Notes: a model not told the origin generated them from the sequence alone. A stretch of DNA of 64,000 bases from Prorocentrum cordatum (GCA_963575745.1 CAUYUJ010019908.1:84411-148410); one strand, 5' to 3'; numbered from the stretch's first letter, positions 10,030 through 19,015 are shown. A program made the numbers and translations.

Positions 10030-11206
10030 GGCTCCCAGTACCGGTTCGACCCCCCCCCCCTCCGGAAAACCGGGGGGGGTCACTACCGGTTCGAACCCCT
10101 CCCCCCCCCCCCTCAGCTCATCATGAAAGGGAGGGGGGGGTCACTACCGGTTCGAACCCCCCCCCCCCCTCGAAAACCGGGGGGGGTCACTACCGGTTCG
10201 AACCCCCACCCCCCCTCGAAAACCGAGTGGGGGTGCGGACAGTGGTGGGGACGGTGTTGGTGGGGACAGTGGTGAGGGGACAGCGGGAAAGTGGTGGGGA
10301 CAGTGGGACAATGGGAAAGTGGTGGGGACGGTAGTGGTGGGGACAGTGGTGGGGACAATGGTGGGAACAGGGGGGACCGTGGACAGTGGTGGGGACGGTG
10401 GTGGTGGGGACAGTGGTGTGGGGACAGTGGGAATGAGGTGGAAACAGTGGGACAGTGGAGGGTACAATGGTGGTGGGGACAGTGGTGAAGGCGTTGGCGA
10501 GGACGGCGGTGGGACAATGGGACAGAGGTACAGTGGGGACAGTGGTGGGGACAGTGGGGACAGTGGTGGGAACAGTGGGACAGCTCAGTGGGACAGCGAA
10601 GGAGTCAGTGGGACAGTGGGGACAGTGGGGATAGTCGGGCAGTGGTTGGGGCCGTGGAGACAGTGGGGAGAGTGGAACCGTGGTGGGAACAGTGGTGGGG
10701 ACAGTGGGGACAGTGCGACAGTGGTGGGGGCACTGGTGGGGACAGTAGGGACGGTGGTCGAACCAGTGGGGACAGCGGTGGTGAGGACAGTGGTGCTGGG
10801 AACAACAGTTGGGGATGTGATGCGGACGGTGGTAGGGACCGGGAGTCGTTTGCTGGCGGTGCGTGTGGGGGTGGGGTCGAACCGGTAGTGACCCCCCTCC
10901 GGTTTTCGAGGGGGGGGGGGTTGAACCGGTAGTGACCCCCCCCGGTTTTCCAGATCCGGAGGGGGGGGGGGGGGGGGGGGGTTTCGAACGAACCGGTAGT
11001 GACCCCCCCCGGTTTTCGAGGGGGAGGGTGGGGGGAGGGGGTTAGGGGAGGGGGGGGGGTTTTGCCGGGGGAGGAGGGGGGGGGGCCACCAGGGGAGGGG
11101 GGTGATTTTCGGAGAGGGGGGGGGGGGGGGGGGGGGCGACCCCCGGGCTCCGGAGGAGAAGGTTGGCAATTTTCCATAGCAAAGCGGCGGTGGATCACGC
11201 TCTCTC
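10030..11206. repeat. Foldback element 1: inverted B-box-like arrays around a minisatellite
   Basis: The left arm (10039-10230) has four units of TCACTACCGGTTCGAACCCC plus C-tract plus TCGAAAACCGG plus G-tract. The middle (10230-10850) is a GGTGGGGACAGTGGTGGGAC minisatellite. The right arm (10865-11045) has three units of the reverse complement. A tail at 11170-11206, TTTTCCATAGCAAAGCGGCG and GGATCACGCTCTCT, recurs at the end of element 2 (23510-25078). GGTTCGAACCC equals the RNA polymerase III B-box consensus GGTTCGANNCC. Confidence 0.8.
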
Positions 11207-11332
11207 GTATATATGTATGTGCATACGTATATGCATGTGCATATATGTATGTGTAAGTGTACATGTACATGTATACGTATATGCACATGTGTGCATGCAC
11301 ACACGCATGTATGTAGACATGAAGGTATGTAG

Positions 11333-11363
<31 letters not shown>

Positions 11364-11462
11364 TGTAGGTAGGTAGGTAGGTAGGTAGGTAGGTAGGTAG
11401 GTAGGTATGCATGTATGCATGTATGCATGTATGCATGTATGCATGTATGTATGTATGTTTGT
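11207..11462. repeat. ATGT / GTAG / GCATGTAT microsatellites
   Basis: Successive blocks of TATG/CATG, ATGT, GTAG and ATGCATGT tetramers. Confidence 0.95.
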
Positions 11463-11519
11463 GGCCTGTCCCACTCTCCGCGCGTAGCTCTTTGCAGCTC
11501 CTGCAGCTTCTCGGCTCAA

Positions 11520-11651
11520 TCAGCTCCCCCCCAGCCCCCCGGCGGGCGTCTGACGCAGGCGCTTGTCCGGCCGGCCATCGAGGGAGCGGGCGAGGCCTTC
11601 TTTCGGGGCATACGGGCCGCGCTTTCGCCGCGCGTCACGAGCGGCTCGCAG
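11520..11651 (+). CDS. Candidate exon ending in a GT donor
   Basis: Open frame with GC-rich third positions reading LTQALVRPAIEGAGEAFFRG then IRAALSPRVTSGSQ, followed by CAG|GTCAGC, a good donor. An AG acceptor lies at 11521-11522 (AATCAG) or 11532-11533. No ATG is present, so it would be internal. Product not recognised; GC-rich DNA makes chance frames possible. Confidence 0.35.
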
Positions 11652-11854
11652 GTCAGCGCCTCCCAGCGCTTGCGGACCTTGGAGCCCCCTCCGCGGGGGC
11701 CGCGGGGGCAGCTCGGGCCAGCCCGACCAGCCAGGGGGGGGGCTCCCCGTGCCCCCCCGCCGGGGCGGGCCTGGCCTGCCACAGCGTCTGCCTGGGGCTG
11801 GCGGTGGGCGTGAGCAAATGGGGTCACGCCTCGGCTGCTCTCGTCGGCTGTTCC

Positions 11855-12040
11855 AGGCCTCCCAGATGGGGTCGGAGCAGAGGGGGGCGGAGGATCGCGC
11901 CGCATCGACGGCGCATCGGCGATGCGGCCCGAGGTGGAGCCCGTGTTTCCCCACGCCGACGTCACCGATGCATCGGCGATGCGTTGGCGATGCGGCGCGA
12001 TCCTTCGACCCCATCTACTCGGGCCCCATCCAGGAGGCCT
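11855..12040. mobile_element. TIR element family 1, copy A
   Basis: Non-autonomous hairpin element. The left end AGGCCTCCCAGATGGGGTCG and the right end CCCCATCCAGGAGGCCT are inverted repeats, and the inverted homology extends about 60 bp through GGATCGCGCCGCATCG. The centre is rich in GCATCGGCGATGC. TCCAG lies near both edges (11852-11856; 12039-12043) as a possible target duplication. Other copies: 37620, 46888, 54185, 57503 and 59277. Confidence 0.8.
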
Positions 12041-12430
12041 CCAGCTGTGGCGCTCCTCGGCGCCGCAGCCTTGTGTGCAGAACTTGCGGCGGCGGCTGTG
12101 TCGGGGCCCTGGCCTGGCGGCCAGCTCTGGTGGAGGCGCGTGCCCTTCGCCCGCGCGCGCGAGGCGAGCGGCTGCGCCCCCGCGTGGCACGAGCGCGGCG
12201 CGCGAGGCACGGGCCCTGGCGCGGAGCTCGCCCCCTGCCGCCCACTGGGGGCGAGCCCCCCAAGAGACCCACGAGGCCTCTGGCGCGGTGGGCTCGCTCG
12301 CGCACTCTGGCGTGCGTGTCCCCTCTCTGCTCCGCCGGGGGCGGGGCGTGCTGGCGCGGCAGCTGCCGCCGCTTCCATGGGGGCGGATGGGCCGCATCCC
12401 CGAGGGGCCTGAGTGGCCCGACCTCTACAG
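12041..12430. other. GC-rich region, no resolved gene
   Basis: Several frames are open on both strands. The + frame around 12340-12430 (LARQLPPLPWGRMGRIPEGP) has some coding character, but no convincing splice sites were seen. Confidence 0.3.
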
Positions 12431-12439
12431 TCGGGGCCC

Positions 12440-12605
12440 TGAAGAAGGAACTCTTTGGGTTGGGGAGGGGCTCCGCGTTCCTTACGTGTTTCACAGCTCG
12501 CCTCAGGCTTTCCTTATGTTTTCGATCGGAAATCGAAGTTTAACTTATGGGACAAAAGGGTCCTCGTTCCTTATTTAGGGTTCCTTAGGTCAACGCCCCT
12601 ACTGT
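12440..12605 (+). repeat. Dispersed ~170 bp repeat, copy 1
   Basis: From GAAGGAACTCTTTGGGTTGG to TCAACGCCCCTACTGTATCC. A second copy lies at 54013-54190 with about 85 percent identity by eye, including TTCCTTATGTTTTCGAT. It is AT-richer than its surroundings. Confidence 0.8.
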
Positions 12606-12620
12606 ATCCGCTCGGGCCGC

Positions 12621-12893
12621 TCACGGCCACAGGGCGCGACCGCTGGCGACGGCGTCGACGGCGACGACGGGCTGCACACCGCGAGCCCTCTGGCCTCTCG
12701 GCCTGGGGCCATGCTGCTTGCGGTGCTGGCTGCGTTCCGCTTGGTCGAGGGCCTCGGCCTCGAGGAGGCCGATGGCCTCCCAGGCACGATCGGCCCCTGT
12801 CGGGTGGTCGACGTGCCTCTGTTGATCCGGCGCGGCGTCCCGCCGGCTGAGCATCACAGCCCCTGCGTTGGCGGTCGACTTGGAGGTCGCGGA
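12621..12893 (-). CDS. Candidate minus-strand exon, Ala/Glu-rich
   Basis: Read on the minus strand, a CTC polypyrimidine tract is followed by CTCCAAG, a possible acceptor. The frame runs through ADRAWEAIGLLEAEALDQAE then RSQHRKQHG to a TGA at 12621. Third positions are strongly G/C. The plus strand also has an open frame (12711-12905) starting MLLAVLAAFRLVEG, so the strand is uncertain. Product not recognised. Confidence 0.3.
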   Translation of the reverse strand, partial: SATSKSTANAGAVMLSRRDAAPDQQRHVDHPTGADRAWEAIGLLEAEALDQAERSQHRKQHGPRPRGQRARGVQPVVAVDAVASGRALWP

Positions 12894-12904
12894 GTCGGAA
12901 GTTA

Positions 12905-12978
12905 GAGGAGGAGGAGGAGGAGGAGGAGGAGGAGGAGGAGGAGGAGGAGGAGTAGGAGGAGGAGGAGGAGGAGGATTT
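12905..12978. repeat. GAG array
   Basis: About 70 bp of GAGGAG. Confidence 0.95.
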
Positions 12979-13156
12979 GGAAGTCTCTGTACCCGCTGGC
13001 CGACGGGGATGCCGAGGGCGCGGTGCCCTTCGGGGCAGCGCGAGGCCGCACCTCTTGGCCGCACCCGTCGGGGGTCCGAGCCCTTCGCGGCAGTCGGGTT
13101 GCGATCCATGGGGGGTCCCCGAGGAAGGACAGAAGCCGCTCTCGAATGAGAAACGC

Positions 13157-13280
13157 CATAAACATAACGCGCTCCGCGCGGATTTCTTGGATCTGCGCTG
13201 GGCCCCCCTGGCGGCGCCTTCGGCGCCCCTCTTCCTCCTTCCTCCTCCTCCTCCTCCTCCTCCTCCTCCTCCTCCTCCTT
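13157..13280. mobile_element. Half copy of TIR element family 2 joined to a CTC array
   Basis: GCGCTCCGCGCGGATTTCTT then GGATCTGCGCTGGGCCCCCC match the left arm of the full element at 60591-60739. The right half is missing and is replaced by a CTC array from 13229. Confidence 0.65.
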
Positions 13281-13297
13281 CTCCTTGCATGACGCAG

Positions 13298-13531
13298 TGC
13301 TGATGCAACTCCCACCGCTGCCCACTACTGCAATATGCAGTGGTTGCGTTCCAGCGCGCTTGCACTCAGCCCGGACATGTCTTTTGTATGAGTTGTCCTT
13401 GGCTTCCTATACGACAATTTCTTTTGTCGATGCGCTGTCCCGGTGCGGCTTCTTGCGTGCGTGGGCAGCCCTCGTCACCACCGCTGCATTCGCCTCGAAA
13501 TCCTAGTCAGAACGCACCCCAGGATAGGTAT
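13298..13531 (+). pseudogene. Possible RING-finger-like relic
   Basis: The frame reads CNSHRCPLLQYAVV then ACTQPGHVFCMSC and, 20 residues on, RCPGAASC. GHVFC-x2-C is typical of RING-HC fingers, but the expected CPxC pairs appear as CPLL and CPGA, so key cysteines would be lost. It ends at a TAG at 13531. Part of this sequence recurs near 43390-43470. Chance cannot be excluded. Confidence 0.25.
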
Positions 13532-13559
13532 GGGGAGTAGCGGCGTCGGTACCTTTCAT

Positions 13560-14110
13560 TCTCCCCAGGTAAAAGTCAAGCACCGTGTGAGTCAGACCGG
13601 GTGAGTTAGGCACCAGGTGAGTGAGGCGGGCCAAGGTCGTTCAAACACCAAAGAAAATACATGAATTTTCTTTCGGGAGTGTTCTTGGGGCGTCTTGGAG
13701 GCCTCGTCTGGAGGCCGTCTTGAGTCTTGGAGCGACCTTTCGGCGCATCGGAGCCCTCTTGGACACACCGAAGGGTTCGGCAGGTTGTTTGAGGTGGACA
13801 CAGCATCCAGAGGACTGGCAGGAAATACCCAAGAACTCACGGGAAAAATCCCAAGAGACCCCGAAAACGCTTTGCGCATTGCGAGTCCGGGTTCTTGCGA
13901 CACTACAATCTTGGCTGCAGCAGCAGCACAATTGTGAGCTTCGGGGCACTCCACTTCGTGCCAGAGGCACGTTGGCGGATGATTGACACTGAAGAGATGC
14001 ACGCGCGTGTGTATGCGCACGCACACACACATTCTAATGTTCAACGGCTGTGTATGTATCAGAACGAATGTTCCGTCCCTTCCTCTCTCTTGCCTCCTTT
14101 CGGAGGAGGA
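13560..14110. other. No gene; small TTGG-type patch
   Basis: 13673-13745 shows the GTCTTGGAGGCC pattern of the larger TTGG arrays. 14098-14150 holds a short GACGAC run. The remainder is unique. Confidence 0.4.
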
Positions 14111-14305
14111 CGACGAAGACGACGATGACGCCGACGATGACGAGGGAGCTGAACGAGGCACTTGGGAAAGGGGTGAGGGCGAAGGAGGAGGACGATTCCC
14201 TGAAGATATCGTCTCGCGAGGGTCTCGCTTGCTTGACGCTTGCTGCTGGTTTTGGATGCAATGTCAGCTCCGCCGAGTCCGCCTGGTCGCATCAGCTTTG
14301 GCCAG

Positions 14306-14477
14306 GGTGGGGGATATCAAACACAAGCCGGCTGTCAAAAGCAAGCTCCAGACTCCGACTCGGAGGAAAAGGCAGACTGTTCCGCGCGCGCTGCAAGCCA
14401 TGCTGCATGAGGGGGAGGACGAAGAGGCGGTCTCAACCTCTGAGTCCGTAACCGTTGTGGCTTCAGCTCGAGGCTGA
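14306..14477 (+). CDS. Candidate 3'-terminal exon, basic then acidic
   Basis: After TTTGGCCAG (acceptor) the frame reads VGDIKHKPAVKSKLQTPTRR, then KRQTVPRALQAMLHEGEDEE, and ends ESVTVVASARG with a TGA at 14475-14477. The basic patch followed by an acidic patch and the codon use look like real coding. It ends only 43 bp before the next gene's ATG on the same strand, consistent with the tight unidirectional spacing often seen in dinoflagellates. Upstream exons were not resolved (14140-14300 has open frames but no clear junction). Confidence 0.45.
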
Positions 14478-14520
14478 ATTACCAGTTCCTCCGCATCTCC
14501 TCCCGTCCATCCACAAAGCA

Positions 14521-16815
14521 ATGACGCGGGCTGCGATGACGCTGCTGCTCGCCGTGACCATCCGCTGCGCCTTCGGCGCAGCGACCGTCGCCGCCGACGC
14601 GGCTCCCCGCGGCCAGCGGAGCCGCCAGTCCACCGCCGCCCGCGGCCACAGCCAGGCTGAGCTGAACGGCCTTGAGGACGCCCACCCTCGGCGGCGAGCG
14701 AGGGGGGGAAGTGAGAAGGAGAAGGCCTCCTCAGGAAGTTCGGAAGTCTCCCGGCCTTTGAGAAGCTTCTTAGGCCTTCTCCGAAGACAGAACAAGACTT
14801 CTCAGAAGGCGCGAGGGCTTCTGAAAAGTCCTTCTGAGACGGCCTTCTCCTTCTCACTTCCCCCCCTCGCTCGCCGCCGACATCCGCACCGTGGCCATTC
14901 CGCGCACGGGGGGGAGGCTGCCGAGTTGCACCGCACCGAGGCCCACGCGCACCACGCCGCGGCCGGCGGTGTCGCGGGCCAGGAGAAGCACGCCACGGCG
15001 GCGCACGCGAGGGGCTCCCCAACGTCGGCCGCGGAGGGCTCCAAGGCCCCCGAGGCGGGGGGGGATGCCTCGGACGCGAGCCCGGGTGCCGAGCCCGAGG
15101 AGGACGCCGAGGAGCTGGATGCCGAGGTGGAGGAGCCCGAGCACGCGGATGCCGAGGATGTCGGTCGTTGCGCAACAGGGGGGGCGAAGGATGGGGGGGG
15201 GGGAAGAAAGGAGCACCTTCGGTGCCCTGAAGCCAAGGGAGGAAAACCCTCCTGGACCCGATAAGTGGCGTTTGCTTAACGGCCTTGGGCGTTGACTGAA
15301 CAGCCCTGGCCTGTTCGATTCCTCCCGTGGGTGCGTTTACTAAACCGCTTCGCGTGTCGGGGTGAATTGGATTCTTATGGGGGTCGATTTTCTGCCAACT
15401 ACAAAGGGGCCCTCTGGGGCCAAAGAGGGGCACGAAAGGTTCACGCTTTCCCGCCCCCCATTGATGGAGGGTTTCTCCGAAAGGCTTAGGCGACCCGTCC
15501 TCCTCCTACTCCTCCTCCTCCTCCCTCCTCCTCCCTCCTCCTCCTCCCTCCTCCCCTCCTCCTCCTCCTCCTCCTCCTCCTCCTCCTCCTCCTCCTCCTC
15601 CTCCTCCTCCTCCTCCTCCTCCATCTCCTCCTCCTCCTCCTCCTCCTCCTCCTCCTCCTCCTCCACCTCCTCCTCCTCCTCCTCCTCCTCCTCCTCCTCC
15701 TCCTCCTCCTCCTCCTCCTCCTCCTCCTCCTCCTCCTCCTCCTCCCCCTCCGCTCCACCTACTCCTCCTCCTCATCCTCCTCCTCCTCGGGTCGCCTGCG
15801 GCCCCCGGGGAAATCATGCACCCATTGATCGCCCTACCATGAAGCAGCGCCGAAGGATGGCGCCGATGACTTCGAGGGCCCCGTGGAATTCCACCTGCCC
15901 CAGCGCGGCCGCGTGCACGTCGCGGTCGACGCGGCCGGACACGCCGCGGAGGTGAGGCGGGGCGGTGGGCCCGTCATACGGAGGCACAACCACACCAGCG
16001 GCACCGATTTCGACGACCTGGAGGATGGAGGGAAGAGACACGGGGACCATGACCGAGATGCCGCGTGGATCTTGTCGATCCTGGTCATGGTACTTGTCGG
16101 CCGTCGCCGAATAGCGATGATGAGCCGCGAATTGACGCCGACCAAGATCGACGGTGACCAAGGTCGAAACGGCATTTCCGCGTTCAGTCTTGGTCATGGT
16201 CTCCGTTGCCTTCCCCTCCAGAGGAGGACTCCTTGGTCGAGGAAGACGCCGACCTGAGGGCGCAAGCCAGGAGGTCGGGCTGGTGGTCGCGGCGCCGCGC
16301 GCCCCCGCCGCCGCCGCCGCCGCCAGCCCCGGTGCATTGCGCGTGGGCGGCGTGGGGTGCGTGGGGAACGTGCAGTGCGACCTGCGGCGAGGGTAAGCAG
16401 TCGAGCACGCGCAAAGTCGCCACGGTGCAGAGGAACGGGGGAAATGCGTGCACGGGCGAGACGGCGAAGACTCAGACGTGCCAGATCCAGAAGTGCACCA
16501 CGACCTCAACGACCACCACTACCACAACCTCCACAACCACCACGACGACCACCAAGAAGGTCCGAGTAGGAGATTGACTGCACAATTGATTCACCCCAGA
16601 GTTGCTTGTTCGTCAAATCTACCAGCAAATAAGGCTACCGTCGAAAAACAGAAGTGCTTTTATTTGTAGATTCGCCGGAATCAAACTTTGAGGTGAATCA
16701 GCTCTGCAGCCGATCTCCTACCCGAAAGGTCGTGAAGGCGGGCGCCTCGCGCCCCGCTGGTGGGATCGCGCTGGCGCTGCTGCTGGTGCTCGGGGCGGCC
16801 CGGCCGCTGCTCTGA
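14521..16815 (+). CDS. Secreted/surface protein with thrombospondin type-1 domain
   Basis: Four exons, all junctions phase 0: 14521-15189, 15856-16020, 16224-16559 and 16729-16815 (418 residues if exon 1 is fully coding). The start MTRAAMTLLLAVTIRCAFGA is a signal peptide. Exon 1 continues with Ala/His/Glu-rich sequence. Exon 3 has a Pro run, then a thrombospondin type-1 repeat: WAAWGAWGTCSATCGEGK, then a basic stretch, then NACTGETAKTQTCQIQKC, with the W-x2-W-x2-W and six-Cys pattern of the family, followed by a Thr-rich linker. Exon 4 ends in GGIALALLLVLGAARPLL, a terminal hydrophobic segment that fits a GPI signal or a membrane anchor. Such domains mediate extracellular binding, so a cell-surface role is likely (inference). 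Removing introns 2 and 3 restores one copy of a duplicated target site and keeps the frame, which is strong support for those junctions. Confidence 0.75.
14689..14879. mobile_element. Perfect-TIR element inside exon 1 (family 4)
   Basis: 39-bp perfect inverted repeats at 14689-14727 and 14841-14879, beginning CGGCGGCGAGCGAGGGGGGG. The 191-bp unit lies within the signal-peptide exon and stays open in the gene's frame, adding about 64 codons of Arg/Ser/Lys-rich peptide. No AG was seen near its right end to make it a simple intron. Related CTTCTNAGAAGG-rich elements lie at 54365 and 57841. Confidence 0.8.
15190..15855 (+). other. Intron 1 of the TSP1 gene, GA-AG
   Basis: The 10-bp sequence CGAAGGATGG occurs at both edges (15185-15194 and 15851-15860), so removing 666 bp rejoins GCG AAG GAT GGC in frame. 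The intron holds a CTC-array element at 15462-15812. Confidence 0.55.
15462..15812. mobile_element. CTC array framed by short inverted repeats, copy 1
   Basis: Left edge GGCTTAGGCGACCCGTCCTC and right edge CCTCGGGTCGCCTGCGGCCC are partly inverted (TAGGCGACCCG against CGGGTCGCCT). The same edges frame a CTC array at 41245-41485, so the array moves as part of an element. Confidence 0.6.
16021..16223 (+). mobile_element. Intron 2 of the TSP1 gene = TIR introner
   Basis: GGAGGA flanks the insertion on both sides (16020-16025; 16223-16228). The inner ends GGAGGGAAGAGACACGGGGA and (reverse complement of the right end) GGAGGGGAAGGCAACGGAGA are inverted repeats extending through CCATGACC. Splicing (GA-AG, with two equivalent registers) restores DFDDLEDSLVEEDADL. 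Confidence 0.65.
16560..16728 (+). mobile_element. Intron 3 of the TSP1 gene = TIR introner
   Basis: 169-bp GT-AG intron. AAGGTC is present at 16557-16562 and 16726-16731 as the target duplication, and it supplies both the donor GT and the acceptor AG. The inner ends CGAGTAGGAGATTGACTGCA and (reverse complement of the right end) CGGGTAGGAGATCGGCTGCA match at about 34 of the first 42 positions, mostly differing by transitions. Confidence 0.8.
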
Positions 16816-16859
16816 GGCTCCCAGGGGCGTCGGTGGACTCCAGGCGTGATCAGAGATCC

Positions 16860-17255
16860 AGGCTCAGCTTCTTCGCCGATGGCTGCCCCGCTCCTCCTCC
16901 GCCTCCTCCTCCGACACCTCCTCCTCCTCCGGTACCTCCTCCGCTACCTCCTCCATCTCCTCCTCCTCCGATACCTCCTCCTCCTTCTCCTCCGATACCT
17001 CCTCCTCCTCCTCCTCCTCCTCCCTTCCTCCTGCTTCGATACCTCGTTTTCCTCCTTCTGCTCCGATACCTCCTCCCCTTCCTCCGATACTCCTCCTCCT
17101 CCTCCGCCTCCTCCTCCTCCGATACCTCCCCCTCCTCCGAAGTTCCTCCGCCTCCTCCTCCGATACCTCCTTCTCCTCCTCGCCTCCTCCTCATGCTTCG
17201 ATACCTCCTCATCCTCCTCCTGCTCCGATACCTCCTCTTCCTCCTCCTCCGATAC
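16860..17255. repeat. CTCCGATACCTCCTC minisatellite
   Basis: Degenerate units of 12-18 bp built from CTCCTC with CGATAC inserted. Open frames are low complexity. Confidence 0.9.
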
Positions 17256-17269
17256 TGGGACAGGGAGGC

Positions 17270-17428
17270 ATGTCGGTTGGCGTTCCTTCCCCGCGGGGCG
17301 GAGACCCTTTGCTCCTCGTCCTGCTGCTCTCCCGTTCTGCCACGGCTTGCGCACCTCTTGCTCGGGGCGTCCACGAGAGAGCGACAGAGGGGCCCGAGAG
17401 GGAAAACAAGTTTCACGCTTCGCGTATA
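17270..17428 (+). CDS. Possible signal-peptide first exon
   Basis: An ATG at 17270 opens MSVGVPSPRGGDPLLLVLLL then SRSATACAPLARG, which looks like a secretion signal, followed by a charged stretch ending near KFHASRI. Beyond 17428 the frame enters a dispersed repeat, so the exon end is unknown. No downstream exon was identified. Confidence 0.3.
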
Positions 17429-17602
17429 GTGGAGGCCCATGCCAAGAAACACCTTGCTTGCTTCCAGGGTGCCCTGGGTTTCTTGGGTTTCGATGGTTTT
17501 GCTGTGGAAGGCGTGACGCTTCCGCTCCAAACATCCCAGGAAGTTCTCGGGTTCCAGGTTCGGGTTTCTTGTGGAAGGTTTCTCGTGGTCGGGCCCCTAC
17601 TG
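17428..17602 (+). repeat. Dispersed ~175 bp repeat, copy 1
   Basis: From GTGGAGGCCCATGCCAAGAA to GGGCCCCTACTGTA. A second copy lies at 26451-26630. The end CNCCTACTGTATC is shared with the repeat at 12440. Confidence 0.8.
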
Positions 17603-17729
17603 TATCCCCAACAGCCCACTCAGGAACGCTACCGATGAGAGCTGGCGGGAAACGGGCCAGAGAGCCTGAAGCGATGCCTGGGCGGGTCGCCTTCGTCGGG
17701 AAAGTGTCGAATTGTGCCGTGAGAGATAG

Positions 17730-18060
17730 GAAGAGGAGGAGGAGGAGGAGGAGGAGGAGAAAGAGAAGGAGGAGAAGGAGGAGGAGGAGGAGGAGGAGCA
17801 GGAGGAGGAGGACGACGACGAGGAGGAGCAGGCACAGGAGGACGAGCACGGGAACGAGGAGGACGAGGTTGGAGGAAGATGGCGAGGAGGAGGAGGAGGA
17901 TGAACGAGGAAGAGGAGGGACAGAACAGAGATGACGAGAACGAAGAGGAGGAAAAGGAGGAGAAGAATGAGGAGGAGGAGGAGGAGGATAAGGATGGGAA
18001 ACATGAGGAGGAACACGCAGAAGATGAGGATGACGACGGCGATGACGAGGACAAGGACTC
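17730..18060. repeat. GAG / GACGAG array
   Basis: Simple repeat, partly degenerate. Confidence 0.9.
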
Positions 18061-18440
18061 TGGCAGCCATAGTGGGGTCTTCCTGGGGCCGTTTTAGTTG
18101 TTCGCTTCGCTCTCCCTGTCAGTCTTTCAGTTTATACACGTGCGCCGCTGATCGCGTTTGACGTCAGACATTCGTGAGGATAGGACGCCGCTACAGTCCC
18201 AGCGGGCGCGAATAGATGCGTGTATATTTCTAAACGTATATGTGTATATGGTGTTTGTCTTCTCTCTCTCTCTCTCTTTTTCTGTGCTTTGTGTGTGTGT
18301 GTTTTGTAGATGGTCTTCCTCTTATGTATAGATATACCGTCGTTGTTTGTTCTCTCTCTCTCTCTCTCACACCCAGCGCCCGTACACGAACTGCCTTTAC
18401 ATGTACACAAACGGAACTAAGCAGCAGTAATGTCGCATTC
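18061..18440. other. No gene; CT microsatellites
   Basis: CTCTCT runs at 18259-18282 and 18350-18370 within unique sequence. Confidence 0.5.
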
Positions 18441-18442
18441 GT

Positions 18443-19015
18443 GAAGGGTTGGCTATCTTGCCATTTTGAAGGCCATCTTGGGCTATCCACGGCTTTCTTG
18501 GAGCCATATTGGGCCAAAGAGGGTGGGGCGGAGGGTCTTTGGGAGAGGCTGGGAGGCCTCTTGGGGCCATCGTGGGCCCCATGTGTCAAAAAGAGGGGGC
18601 GCCTTAACTCGGATCCCCCCCATTGGAGGCTCTCAAACGGCGTCTTGGGGCCTTCTTGGAGCGCTCTTGGGCGCCTCTTGGGCGATCTTGGGGCAGTCTT
18701 CGGCCTTTTGGGGCCCTTTTTGGCCCTTTTGGGCCATCATGGTGCCATCTTGAGGCTTCCAAAGCCCATCGGAAGCGAAAAGGCGATAATGCCAAAAACA
18801 TTGGTGTTCCCTAGGTTTTTGAAAGGTTTTCACATTTTGGAGAGAGCCGTGGAGGGCTCGAAGGGCACTTGGGTCCGTCTTGGGGCTGCCTTGGGGCCTC
18901 TTGGGGGTTGGGCGGAGGCTATCTTGACCCATCTTGAAGTATCAGGAGCCATCTTGGAGGCTATCTTGCGACTTTGAACGCCTCTTGGAGCAATATTGGG
19001 CCATCTTGGACGCTC
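18443..19015 (+). repeat. TTGG-rich degenerate array
   Basis: Recurring 10-20 bp units around GCCATCTTGG(A/G)GGCC and CTTTTGGGCC. It ends CCATCTTGGACGCTCTAGCG, an end also seen at 25998. Related arrays lie at 21555, 25565, 49455 and 50130. Confidence 0.8.

Noticed and set aside
10080-10215. tRNA genes suggested by GGTTCGAACCC
   Set aside because: No acceptor stem, D-arm or anticodon arm can be built; only the B-box-like core is present.
11181-11206. GCGGTGGATCAC resembles the start of 5.8S rRNA
   Set aside because: Only 12 bases match and dinoflagellate 5.8S differs there; the sequence is the shared tail of the foldback elements.
11496-11524. Another spliced-leader relic (CTTCTCGGCTCAATCAGCT)
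   Set aside because: Only GGCTCAA plus a shared ATCAGCT match; the GCCATTTT core is missing.
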